Shown here piece after piece: positions 8,848 to 17,175 of a stretch of DNA of 34,464 nucleotides; positions within the stretch are counted from its first letter, which is position 1, and every line of letters starts with the position of its first letter. The notes under the pieces are model-generated. The model worked only from the letters and a program-made list of their open reading frames with translations. It was not told the DNA's origin and did no database searches. The DNA lies in contig JAKUUI010000020.1 of NCBI GenBank assembly GCA_022448485.1, positions 1 to 34,464 of the forward strand, given 5' to 3'. The DNA comes from SAR324 cluster bacterium. GTDB taxonomy: Bacteria > SAR324 > NAC60-12. The position numbers and the translations under genes are program-made.

Positions 8848-10632
8848 ATGCTAAATTTTTCTGAAATCCAACCCGTTCGTGATGATTCTCCGAGCATCAA
8901 AGTTGTCGGAGTTGGAGGTGGCGGTGGTAATGCCATCAATCGAATGATTCAATCGGGTGTTCAAGGGGTGGATTTCGTTGTTGCAAATACCGATTTACAG
9001 GATTTGCGAAAATCACTTGCCCCTCAGAAATTGCAGATTGGCAGTCAATGTTCACGGGGTTTGGGGGCAGGAGCAAAACCGGAAATTGGACGCAATGCCG
9101 CGTTGGAAAGTATTGATCAAATAAGAGACTCCTTGCAAGGTGCAGATATGGTTTTCCTGGCAGCAGGTATGGGCGGAGGAACTGGAACGGGAGGTACACC
9201 AATAGTAGCTCAGGTAGCACAGGATTTGAAAGCTCTCACTATAGGTGTTGTGACATTACCTTTCAATTTTGAAGCAAAAAGAAGGCGCAAGGTTGCGAAT
9301 AGAGGTGTAAAAGAATTAAGAGATCATGTAGACACGCTGATTGTAGTTCCAAATGAAAACTTGTTCAGCATCATAAACAGACGAACCCCGATGACAGAGG
9401 CATTTGGATATGCGGATGATGTACTGCGTCAAGGAGTTCAAGGCATATCTGATCTGATAACAAGAGACGGCCTGGTTAATTTAGACTTTGCAGATGTCCG
9501 GACAGTAATGGCAAATAAAGGGAAGGCTGTTATGGGTACCGGACTTGCCTCAGGGGAAAATAGAGCGAGGCACTCAGCAGAACAAGCTCTACACAGTCCG
9601 CTGTTAAATGACAACAGAATTGATGGTGCACGTGGTATACTGATCAATGTTGTGGGTGGATTGTCAATGGGAATGCAGGAAGTTGACGAAGCATCAACTT
9701 TCATTAAGGAACATGGTCATAAAGATGCAGAAATAATCTGGGGTGCAGCAATCAATCCGGATTTTGAAGATCAAATGATGATCACAGTCATTGCAACAGG
9801 TTTTGACGAACATGTTGAAGCACCTGAAAAAATATCAGTCCCGGGTCTTCCTGCAATGGCATTTGATGCACTTGCCGAGGCAAAGGAACATTCCAACTAT
9901 AACCAGGATACTTATAACAAAGAAAACAATTCTGAGGTTGAACTTGAAATGGATAAAAGTGATTTGTCTGAACCTTACAGCGATGACGATTTCTTTGAAG
10001 AATCAGCTCCAGTTGGTGAAGATTATGAACACCTTGATTCACCAGAGACTGCGGATACCTCTTTTGCAATTGTAGCAAAATCCGAAGATGCACAAGAAGA
10101 GCCAGTTTTCGATGATCAGAAAGATATGCCCAGCCATCAGGTTTCTGCACTTTCTTCAGAAACAGAAGGTGAAGATAATGACTCAATAGTAGAGTTTTCA
10201 CCCACAGATGAAACATCTAATCTGTCCAGCGACAGTGTAGAAGAAGGGTTGAAAACGTCAGAGTCACTGATGAATAAAACGTCTACGGTTGAATCTGTTA
10301 ATTTTGCTGATTCAGATCTAGAGGGGGAGCCAGGTGCATTTGAGGATTTACCAATAGATATTTCTTCAAAGGATATTGATGCTGAAACTTACTCCATTCA
10401 TGGTTTAGCTGGAGAAACAACAAAACTTAACGGCAAGGAAACAACTGAGTCAAACTCTTTTTCTTATTCTAAAATTGATCCAGAAAATAAAAGCGAAGCT
10501 GAAAACAGCACAGTTGAGACAAGTCCACTTATACCAGAATGGGCTAATCAAACTGAAAATCCAGCGTTTTTTCAGAATTTAGATATTCCTACTTTTCTTA
10601 GACGACGAGGTTCAAACCGACCACGCCAATAA
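8848..10632 (+). CDS. ftsZ: Cell division protein FtsZ with very long acidic C-terminal linker
   Basis: The tubulin-like GTPase that forms the division ring. The globular core carries VGVGGGGGNAINRM, the tubulin signature GMGGGTGTGGTP, and the T7 loop NLDFADVRTVM that completes the GTPase site of the neighbouring subunit. The core ends around ITVIATGFD. About 255 acidic, Ser/Asp/Glu-rich residues follow as linker, then the conserved C-terminal peptide DIPTFLRRRG, which binds FtsA and other partners, and a short basic tail. The linker is far longer than the roughly 50 residues of E. coli FtsZ. I place the start at the ATG at 8848 because GAGG lies 6 bases upstream; in-frame ATGs at 8815, 8824 and 8836 lack this. 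It sits 60 bases after ftsA, very likely co-transcribed. Confidence 0.96.
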   Translation: MLNFSEIQPVRDDSPSIKVVGVGGGGGNAINRMIQSGVQGVDFVVANTDLQDLRKSLAPQKLQIGSQCSRGLGAGAKPEIGRNAALESIDQIRDSLQGADMVFLAAGMGGGTGTGGTPIVAQVAQDLKALTIGVVTLPFNFEAKRRRKVANRGVKELRDHVDTLIVVPNENLFSIINRRTPMTEAFGYADDVLRQGVQGISDLITRDGLVNLDFADVRTVMANKGKAVMGTGLASGENRARHSAEQALHSPLLNDNRIDGARGILINVVGGLSMGMQEVDEASTFIKEHGHKDAEIIWGAAINPDFEDQMMITVIATGFDEHVEAPEKISVPGLPAMAFDALAEAKEHSNYNQDTYNKENNSEVELEMDKSDLSEPYSDDDFFEESAPVGEDYEHLDSPETADTSFAIVAKSEDAQEEPVFDDQKDMPSHQVSALSSETEGEDNDSIVEFSPTDETSNLSSDSVEEGLKTSESLMNKTSTVESVNFADSDLEGEPGAFEDLPIDISSKDIDAETYSIHGLAGETTKLNGKETTESNSFSYSKIDPENKSEAENSTVETSPLIPEWANQTENPAFFQNLDIPTFLRRRGSNRPRQ

Positions 10633-10811
10633 AATAGCTTGTAGTTCTAATTCTTTCTCATTATGCTAACGTTTCTAAGTCGAAAAGCAGAGGCGGTGAG
10701 TGAATAATTTAGGACCTTTTGAAAGATCACAAGTTCCCACTAGAAAGTCTTTGCCTGTCGGCTTATGACATCATTTCCTTAGTTTTTTTGAGAGAAGAGT
10801 TCCAGATTCTT

Positions 10812-10840
10812 TTGACTTGGATTAGAGGCTCTAATATTTT
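10812..10840 (+). promoter_or_regulatory. Possible sigma70-type promoter upstream of the FHA gene pair
   Basis: TTGACT (10812-10817) and TATTTT (10835-10840) are separated by exactly 17 bases, and the first FHA gene starts 22 bases beyond. The -35 is close to TTGACA, while the -10 matches TATAAT at only four of six positions. In AT-rich sequence such matches arise by chance, but the spacing and position fit. If real, the FHA pair is transcribed independently of ftsAZ. Confidence 0.35.
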
Positions 10841-10862
10841 TTGATATTTAGTTTTTTTACTT

Positions 10863-11738
10863 ATGAAATCAACTCGTATTATGCATATTGTCGCGTTGGG
10901 CCTCCTGGGGGGGCTCAGTAGTTGGACTCTAATGCAAAGCGGGTTTCATGCATTAGATGCTCTTTCTGTAACTGGTATTTCAGGATTGAACACTGCTTGG
11001 CTTAATAAGTTTATTTATGAAGGGGCTTTAGTCGGTCTCGGGCTGGGTATGATTCTACAGGCAAGGGTTTCACTTTGGTACCATCATGAATTGGTACAAA
11101 TTCTGTCCAAAATGTTTTTTGGTGCTTTTATTGGTGCGATTCTGGGACTATTTTGTTTTGGAATTGGACAGTTTCTGCAAGCTTGGCTGACTTTGCCCAC
11201 AGTAAGCCGTTTGACAAGTTGGACACTTTTAGGATTATTAATTGAAGGAGCCACTGAGTTGTTCCGTTTCCGTTCAGGTTTTTTATGGCCACGAATCATT
11301 AGCGGTGGAATTGGAGGAGCAATTGGCGGTGGAATTTTTGAATTATTGCTGCTGTATAAGATGACGGGTCCAGATCACCTTTTCGCTTTGATTCTGACCG
11401 GTTTCAGCATCTCTTTATTTATTGGAATCACTGAAGATCACTTTACTTCTGTTGCTCTGCGAATTTTGTCAGGCAAACAGGAAGGACAAATATTTCTACT
11501 TGATCAAAATAGATTCACTTTAGGGTATGGTTCACAGAATGACCTCATTTTAAAGGGTTATGCAGAAGTATGTAACTTACATGCGTACATATATAAAAAA
11601 GGCAAATATGTCATTGTTGAGAATGCTGACGCAGGTGGTGAAGTCTTGGTGAACTATCGTTTGGTCGATCAACAATCAGTGAAAAAAGGAGATGTCATAA
11701 AAATTGGTACAGCGCTGCTGCAGTACTATGAAATCTGA
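10863..11738 (+). CDS. Membrane protein with C-terminal FHA-like domain
   Basis: A 291-residue protein with about six hydrophobic segments in residues 1-190, including Gly-rich stretches (GAFIGAILGLFCFGIG, GGIGGAIGGGIFELLLL). An FHA-like domain follows from about 200 to the end (EGQIFLLDQNRFTLGYGSQNDLILKGY). FHA domains normally bind phosphothreonine peptides. Here the usual GR and S-x-x-H residues are altered: the strand reads LGYGSQ, and VCNLHA keeps the histidine but has cysteine where serine is expected. Phosphopeptide binding is therefore doubtful. The stop overlaps the start of the next FHA gene by one base (TGATG), so the two are translationally coupled. The gene lies about 230 bases after ftsZ. 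No kinase or phosphatase gene is nearby in this window. Confidence 0.8.
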   Translation: MKSTRIMHIVALGLLGGLSSWTLMQSGFHALDALSVTGISGLNTAWLNKFIYEGALVGLGLGMILQARVSLWYHHELVQILSKMFFGAFIGAILGLFCFGIGQFLQAWLTLPTVSRLTSWTLLGLLIEGATELFRFRSGFLWPRIISGGIGGAIGGGIFELLLLYKMTGPDHLFALILTGFSISLFIGITEDHFTSVALRILSGKQEGQIFLLDQNRFTLGYGSQNDLILKGYAEVCNLHAYIYKKGKYVIVENADAGGEVLVNYRLVDQQSVKKGDVIKIGTALLQYYEI

Positions 11739-12751
11739 TGATCTCACAAACAGATCGGTGTCTTCGTGCCTGCGCGCATAGCGCTGGGCTGTTTTTTATT
11801 GGAGTCCTCAAACCAACACCATTGCTAGCGACAGAACAAGTTGTCGAACAAAATGTGTTGAATCGGGGAGACTCGCCCCCTGCGTTTTTGGAATATTTCT
11901 TTCCGGAAACATTTTTCCTGAAAATTAGTGAGAACCCCAGTCTGACACTTGCTGAGGCACTTCTGGCTTTTGCCGGTGTACTTTTGGTTGTGTTAGGATT
12001 GTGGTTCCTGAGAAAGCCGAGAGTTAAAATACAATCCGGACTCGGATTTCAACTTCTAAACCTTGGTGAACAGAATCCTTTCATCCCACTAAAATCTGAA
12101 GTTCAAACGCTTGAGTTTCTCTCACAGATTAAAACAAGCAAAAAATATCGTTTGTCTGTAAATTTAAACCGCGTAACTTTGACTCCTCAACAGAACACAT
12201 TATTACTTGAAGACAAGAACTACAAAAACGCTCTCCTTATCAATCGACGGCGTTCTCATCGTACAGTTCTTTGTGATAATGATGTTCTGGATGTTGGTGA
12301 AATGATTTTGCTTTTCCGCAATCCTGGTGTTCCTGCAGGAAAGATACATCGTCCAGTACGTAAAGATTTACAACTTCCCATCGTGGGAATGAATCCCAAG
12401 GGGCCAGTTAGTACAAAAACACCAATTTTAATAATAGCGGGAAGTCAACAGGAAATTCCTTTGGTGCGAAACCTTAACACATTGGGAACATCAAATTTTA
12501 ATGACATTATTTTGGAAAGTGATGAAGTTTCCTTGCGACACGCAAAAATATATAAGGTTGGAGAATCCTGGAAAATTCAAAACCTACAGATTCAAGAAAC
12601 TACTTCAGTGAATGGGCGGAGAATAGATCAACGTTTCCTGCATGATGGTGATGAAGTTGTTGTTGGGAATGTAGTGTTCAAGTTCAGTACCTGCAAAGCA
12701 CAGAGTAAACAGGTTCGTAAACCTATAAAAGAGACGGCCAAAAAATCTTGA
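11738..12751 (+). CDS. FHA-domain protein, membrane-anchored
   Basis: A 337-residue protein with a weakly hydrophobic N-terminus (about residues 17-31, possibly a signal sequence), a clear membrane segment at about 70-91, and a long C-terminal part. Residues about 229-318 form a good FHA domain: NLNTLGTSNFNDIILESDEVSLRHAKIYK, with S265 and H268 at the conserved S-x-x-H positions, then TSVNGRRI and DGDEVVVGNVVFKF. Residues about 135-195 look like a second, degenerate FHA-like fold (NDVLDVGEMILLF). The tail is basic (KQVRKPIKETAKKS). Its start overlaps the stop of the upstream FHA gene, and it ends 5 bases before the convergent exported-protein gene. A scaffold or phosphothreonine reader at the membrane is a reasonable inference; the partner is unknown. 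Confidence 0.82.
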   Translation: MISQTDRCLRACAHSAGLFFIGVLKPTPLLATEQVVEQNVLNRGDSPPAFLEYFFPETFFLKISENPSLTLAEALLAFAGVLLVVLGLWFLRKPRVKIQSGLGFQLLNLGEQNPFIPLKSEVQTLEFLSQIKTSKKYRLSVNLNRVTLTPQQNTLLLEDKNYKNALLINRRRSHRTVLCDNDVLDVGEMILLFRNPGVPAGKIHRPVRKDLQLPIVGMNPKGPVSTKTPILIIAGSQQEIPLVRNLNTLGTSNFNDIILESDEVSLRHAKIYKVGESWKIQNLQIQETTSVNGRRIDQRFLHDGDEVVVGNVVFKFSTCKAQSKQVRKPIKETAKKS

Positions 12752-12756
12752 ATGAC

Positions 12757-14403
12757 TTAATTTGCAGTCAAAACGTATTGAAAAGACTGAAAGCTGCTGG
12801 TAACACCTTTAAGAAAACCAACTTCATCTGAAATGCGCAAATAGAAAGTCTCTTTCCCAAAAGGAATTTTGTATTTAAATGAAAATTGTTTTCGGCTTCG
12901 CAGTAGATGTGATTTTATTCGTTTCCGGTTTTGATCAAATAACGTAAGTTTTGGACGCAAATGAGTAGGCCCGAGGCGGCGCCACGTTAAGCTTACTACT
13001 TTATTTACCTCCTCTGTGTATGGCTCTTTTGGGACTTTTATCCTGAACAATGTGCTGTCTCCACGATGCCGAATGTTGTCATAGACGATTCTTGCTAAAG
13101 GCAGGCTGTAGGTTTGCTTGAATGTACGTAATGGTACTTGAAGCTCCGGCACCAGCACATTCTTCTCCTCGGAATCACCCTCAAATAATCCTTTTTCCTC
13201 TAATGTAGCATAAAATGGTTCCAGAAGCGCAGGGACTTCATTCCACTCCACATGTACAACCAAATAATTGTCTTCCCAATTGACAGATAAAATGCGAAAT
13301 GTTTTATCCTTCGGTGAACTAAACTCACGTAAAATATTCTCCTGTTTCCCTAAATAAAGAGCTTTGTAAGAAACAAAATTACTGGAAATCGTGTCCAAAC
13401 TCAGTCTTTTCCAGCGGGGGTTATTCAGAAAAAAAGTTTTAATTAACCGCTGTTCTTCTATTGGACCGGGCAAGCCTTTGAATTTGAGTTTCACTTGAGC
13501 ACCGCTTCCCTGGTTTACCGCTAAAATCTTTTGCATAACAGGAGTCCATTGAAGCAGTAATCCATCTAGAATTGCAGGAATAACCTTTTCTGTACGCCAA
13601 TCTTTATAGCTTAGATCAGCAGTTGCTCTGGTTGTACTTTTAGAGGGTTCGGAAAAATCTGCCTCTTGAGACCAGAAAATAAGCTGTGCCTCAAGCTTGC
13701 CTTGAGGCGATATTTCCGGCTGTGGAGTTAGTCGCAGTTTTAGTTCAACTAATGCCAAAGCAGTTCCGTCACTTTTCTCGGTGGTTTTGCGGGGCAACAG
13801 TGCAAGTCGTGCCGGCAGCCCCGCTTCAATCGGCAAATTCCTGTTGCCTGTTAAGATTACTTTGGCTCGGATTCGGTAAGGTTTCAGTCGAGCTTGCAGT
13901 TGTTCAAAAAACAGGTTTAAGGCTCTTTTCTGGCGTAATGCGCGGTCTGCATCATAGATCAGTAAAACATCCCGGAAAGGAATTCGTTCATGTTTCGTAG
14001 GCAATCCTAATTTCCGGAAAGCTGCCAGCAAACGTGAATGAAAAATCCGAGTTTCTATGTTTAATGTGAATTCAGTCAGGTCAGGAGTGTTTCCCTCACT
14101 GATCACACGAATAGATTCAATATAAATATCCGGATGCTCAAAAAAATGCTTAATCAAAAGATGTTTCAAGGAAATCGTACTGTCGAAATCAAGAAAACGT
14201 GCAGCTGCTTGCAGGATTACTTGTCCTTTTGCATCTTTAAGAGCTTCTGCTTTTGCTCTTACCAGGTTGTCTTGCTGAATGGCAACAGTTGACATTGCCC
14301 GCTCAACAAATAGGCTCTGTCCCATCAATGGTGTAAATAAGAGACCCCACAGCAGAAAAGCTGTTGAAAGATTTCGAATAATTGTCAATCTATAACTTTT
14401 CAT
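12757..14403 (-). CDS. Exported protein of unknown function, weak resemblance to FlgT/LPP20-type N-terminus
   Basis: A 548-residue protein I cannot name. I start it at the ATG at 14403, which gives MKSYRLTIIRNLSTAFLLWGLLFTPLMGQS, a good Sec signal peptide. The longer 575-residue reading starts inside the upstream phosphohexomutase gene and buries this signal. Just after the signal, AIQQDNLVRAKAEALKDAKGQVILQAAARFL recalls the start of FlgT/LPP20-like envelope proteins, in which a strand is followed by an A-R-x-x-A-x-x-D-A helix; this is pattern memory, not a search result. The rest is a mixed alpha/beta protein with DVLLIYDADRALRQKRAL near residue 150 and a C-terminal strand-rich part (RISDEVGFLKGV). 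It follows the phosphohexomutase by 13 bases and runs tail-to-tail into the FHA pair. Confidence 0.7.
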   Translation of the reverse strand: MKSYRLTIIRNLSTAFLLWGLLFTPLMGQSLFVERAMSTVAIQQDNLVRAKAEALKDAKGQVILQAAARFLDFDSTISLKHLLIKHFFEHPDIYIESIRVISEGNTPDLTEFTLNIETRIFHSRLLAAFRKLGLPTKHERIPFRDVLLIYDADRALRQKRALNLFFEQLQARLKPYRIRAKVILTGNRNLPIEAGLPARLALLPRKTTEKSDGTALALVELKLRLTPQPEISPQGKLEAQLIFWSQEADFSEPSKSTTRATADLSYKDWRTEKVIPAILDGLLLQWTPVMQKILAVNQGSGAQVKLKFKGLPGPIEEQRLIKTFFLNNPRWKRLSLDTISSNFVSYKALYLGKQENILREFSSPKDKTFRILSVNWEDNYLVVHVEWNEVPALLEPFYATLEEKGLFEGDSEEKNVLVPELQVPLRTFKQTYSLPLARIVYDNIRHRGDSTLFRIKVPKEPYTEEVNKVVSLTWRRLGPTHLRPKLTLFDQNRKRIKSHLLRSRKQFSFKYKIPFGKETFYLRISDEVGFLKGVTSSFQSFQYVLTAN

Positions 14404-14416
14404 TGAGAACTGTTCA

Positions 14417-16135
14417 TTAATCACTGAGAAAATCTGCCTGAATTGCATCAAGACGTTCATCCAAAAGTTCAGAATTTTCACCATGCAAATTGAAGTAGTA
14501 TTTTATTTTCGGCTCAGTCCCGGATGGGCGGGCAGTAATTCTGGAACAATCAGACAATTCCAGTGAAATTACATTTGACTTAGGCAATCCTGGACCTTGT
14601 ACAGGATTCGTTTCATCTGCACGAATTATTGTATTTTCTAAAAAATCTGTTATCTGAATTACAGCTTGACCAGCCACAGTTTTCGGAGGATAGTCACGTA
14701 ACTCGCACATAATCTGCTGGATTTTCTCCAATCCTTCGGTACCGGTATAGGTTTGTGTTCTGAGAGCGTCCAGATGTGTCCCATATTGTTGATGAATTTG
14801 ATTGAGCCTGTCTACTGGAGTTAAATCGTTTTTCTTAAGTGCTGCCACCAATTCTGCGAAGGCCATGGAGGCCCAAATTCCATCTTTGTCACCGGAATGG
14901 GCTCCCATCAAATATCCGTGACTTTCCTCCATGCCAAAGACAAACTTTCCGCCTCGCTCTTTTTCAAAACGTAAGGCTGCCTGTCTAATCCATTTAAAAC
15001 CTGTTAACACTTCAACGACATTCAATCCATTTTTTCTGGCCATTTTTGAAACAAGAGGTGTGGTCACAACAGTTGTGATAACCACTCCATTTTGAGGCAG
15101 GCGATTTTGCTGTTTTAATGAAGAAAGGATAAAGTCGAGAATCAAAATGCCAATCTGGTTGCCTGTCAACCAATGCCACTGCTTCTCTGAATCACGTACC
15201 ATTGCTCCTAGACGATCTGCATCAGGATCATTGGCTAAGATAAGTTCATCATTTCCGGAAGCCTGCTCCATGGCCATTGTAAAGGCCTTGTAATCTTCAG
15301 GGTTAGGTGAAGCAACAGTGCTGAAATCTCCATCCGGAACCATTTGTTCTTCTACGACGTTCACATTTTCAAAGCCTTGTTGTTGCAATAATTCTGGAAC
15401 CAATCGTCCGCCTGTTCCGTGAAGTGGAGTAAAAATAACACCTAATTTCTGATTATTTTCACGCTGTCCCAAACTTAAACTCCTGACTCTCTCCAAGAAA
15501 TATTCGTCAGCTTCATTGTCGATCCATTCCATTTTTTTTTCCTGCACTGCTTTTTCAAAAGGTATGGTTGGAATTTCGTCAATGCGGGTGATGTTCCGGA
15601 CCTCTTCAATAATCTGACTGTCTTCCGGTGGTATAATCAGACCTCCATTTTCCCAATAAACTTTGTAACCGTTGTATTCCGGAGGATTGTGGCTGGCTGT
15701 GATAATGATTCCGGCTATTGCTTGCCGTCGGAGAAGTTCACACGAAACAAGTGGTGTTGGAGCAATTTTACGGAACAAATAAACTGGGATGCCATGTGCC
15801 GCTAAAACTTCGCTAGCTACTTTTGCAAATTCAAATGAGTTGTGACGTGAATCGTAACCAATGACCACACCAGTTGTGCCAGACTCGTTTTTCTTCTTTT
15901 CTATTATCCGCGCCACACCTTCTGTCGCCATTTGCACAGTGTATCGGTTGATACGATTTGTGCCGACACCCATGATTCCTCTCAGACCGCCTGTACCAAA
16001 TTCTAGCAAACTGCCGAAACATTCTTCGCGTTTTTTTTGATTTTCTGCATCCAGAAGTTTTTTAGCTTCTGCCCGTGTCTCAGCATCAAAACAAGAGTTT
16101 TCTGCCCAGAATTTTACTGTTTCGATAATTTCCAT
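14417..16135 (-). CDS. Alpha-D-phosphohexomutase (phosphoglucomutase/phosphomannomutase family)
   Basis: A cytosolic mutase moving phosphate between C1 and C6 of a hexose phosphate, probably glucose, linking glycolysis to nucleotide-sugar and polysaccharide synthesis. It has the phosphoserine loop ITASHNPPEYNGYK with the serine at about residue 148, the Mg-binding loop NDPDADR near 302-308, the sugar-binding loop FGMEESHGYL, and the phosphate-binding loop RPSGTEPKIKYYF near the C-terminus. At 572 residues with EFGTGGLRG near the start, it fits the PgcA/PGM2 subgroup, which also includes phosphopentomutases, rather than the shorter ManB/AlgC type. The ATG at 16135 starts a normal MEIIETVKFW leader; no Shine-Dalgarno is evident. 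The exported protein gene follows closely on the same strand. Confidence 0.93.
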   Translation of the reverse strand: MEIIETVKFWAENSCFDAETRAEAKKLLDAENQKKREECFGSLLEFGTGGLRGIMGVGTNRINRYTVQMATEGVARIIEKKKNESGTTGVVIGYDSRHNSFEFAKVASEVLAAHGIPVYLFRKIAPTPLVSCELLRRQAIAGIIITASHNPPEYNGYKVYWENGGLIIPPEDSQIIEEVRNITRIDEIPTIPFEKAVQEKKMEWIDNEADEYFLERVRSLSLGQRENNQKLGVIFTPLHGTGGRLVPELLQQQGFENVNVVEEQMVPDGDFSTVASPNPEDYKAFTMAMEQASGNDELILANDPDADRLGAMVRDSEKQWHWLTGNQIGILILDFILSSLKQQNRLPQNGVVITTVVTTPLVSKMARKNGLNVVEVLTGFKWIRQAALRFEKERGGKFVFGMEESHGYLMGAHSGDKDGIWASMAFAELVAALKKNDLTPVDRLNQIHQQYGTHLDALRTQTYTGTEGLEKIQQIMCELRDYPPKTVAGQAVIQITDFLENTIIRADETNPVQGPGLPKSNVISLELSDCSRITARPSGTEPKIKYYFNLHGENSELLDERLDAIQADFLSD

Positions 16136-16167
16136 TTAGTATTAGTTATTAATGTGAATGTAATTAC

Positions 16168-17139
16168 CTAACCGCAATCTTTCAATTCTTTTAACAAAAT
16201 CTTATCTGCAGCACGAATTATTGTTTCTCCTCTTGTGAGAGGATGTGGAAAACGGATTTCTACTGCATGAAGTAATTGTCTATGGAGCGGAAAATTTTGT
16301 GTGCGCAAAAAAGCATCGCCCTCACTGAGCCAGTGTATGAAACCGTCATTTGGCAGTCCATAAAGTTTATCGCCCACAACCGCACAGCCCATATGAGCAG
16401 CATGAACTCTGATTTGATGAGTACGACCAGTGAATGGACGCACCTCAACAAGAGAAAAATCACCTATTCTTTTAATTTCACGGAAATAAGTTTGGCATGG
16501 TCTCCCTTGAGGATTCACGCTCTGTTTGATGCGGATCTTGCTGTGCAAGTCCTGTCCTATCGGCAACGAAATGTAAACCTCAGGAACTGTATGCTTTGAA
16601 ATTTGCGGCAGATGCTGGCTGAGGATAGCTGAGTAAATTTTGTGAATCCGATTTTTTCGAAAATGAGCTGCCATTGTTTGTGCAATTTCATGTCTCTTGG
16701 CAAAAATAATGACGCCACTGGTTTCACGGTCAAGTCGATGCAGTGTGTAAAGCCTTTTTAGTTTGAATTGAGCTTTTACCAAATTGACGAGCGTATTTTT
16801 ATAGTATTTACCTGAAGGACTGGTAGGTAAATTACCGGACTTGCTCAGTGCAATTAGTGCATCATCTTCAAAAATGATCTCAAAGTACGGATCAACTTCT
16901 GGTTCAAGAAAATCCGGACGCAAATAAACAATTTTTTGGTTGTTGCGTAATTTAAGATTTGCACGTCCCAATTTGCCGTCAACCCAAATTCGCTGAGCTT
17001 TGATATTATCTCGCCACTCCTGATCATCCAAATAACGAAAACGCCGGAGCAAAAAATCCAGCAGGGTTTCCACCTGTCCTTCCAAACGCATATAATGGAA
17101 AGTCAGCTCGGTGTGTTTGGATGTCATCCTGATTGACAT
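16168..17139 (-). CDS. RluA-family RNA pseudouridine synthase
   Basis: A 323-residue enzyme that isomerises uridine to pseudouridine in rRNA or tRNA. The N-terminal part (LLDFLLRRFRYLDDQEWRDNIKAQRIWVDGK, residues about 26-56) is S4-like and would bind RNA. The catalytic motif HRLDRETSGVIIFAK has the aspartate at about residue 137, and GRTHQIRVHAAHMGCAVVGDKLYG is the conserved C-terminal motif. The general layout is that of the RluC/RluD subgroup, but the target uridine cannot be told from the sequence. It lies 32 bases upstream of the phosphohexomutase gene on the same strand, and the DUF4340-like gene is 36 bases further upstream, so these minus-strand genes may share a transcript. Confidence 0.93.
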   Translation of the reverse strand: MSIRMTSKHTELTFHYMRLEGQVETLLDFLLRRFRYLDDQEWRDNIKAQRIWVDGKLGRANLKLRNNQKIVYLRPDFLEPEVDPYFEIIFEDDALIALSKSGNLPTSPSGKYYKNTLVNLVKAQFKLKRLYTLHRLDRETSGVIIFAKRHEIAQTMAAHFRKNRIHKIYSAILSQHLPQISKHTVPEVYISLPIGQDLHSKIRIKQSVNPQGRPCQTYFREIKRIGDFSLVEVRPFTGRTHQIRVHAAHMGCAVVGDKLYGLPNDGFIHWLSEGDAFLRTQNFPLHRQLLHAVEIRFPHPLTRGETIIRAADKILLKELKDCG

Positions 17140-17175
17140 ATCTAACTATACGAAAGGGTGAAAATTGTTAAATCA

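Noticed and set aside
9788-10216. 142-residue open frame antisense to the ftsZ linker
   Set aside because: It is a shadow of the acidic, repetitive-composition linker, with low-complexity translation and no start signal; ftsZ continues in frame to a proper C-terminal peptide.
14404-14484. N-terminal 27-residue extension of the exported protein in the ORF track
   Set aside because: It lies mostly within the phosphohexomutase gene and would bury a good signal peptide; the ATG at 14403 fits better.
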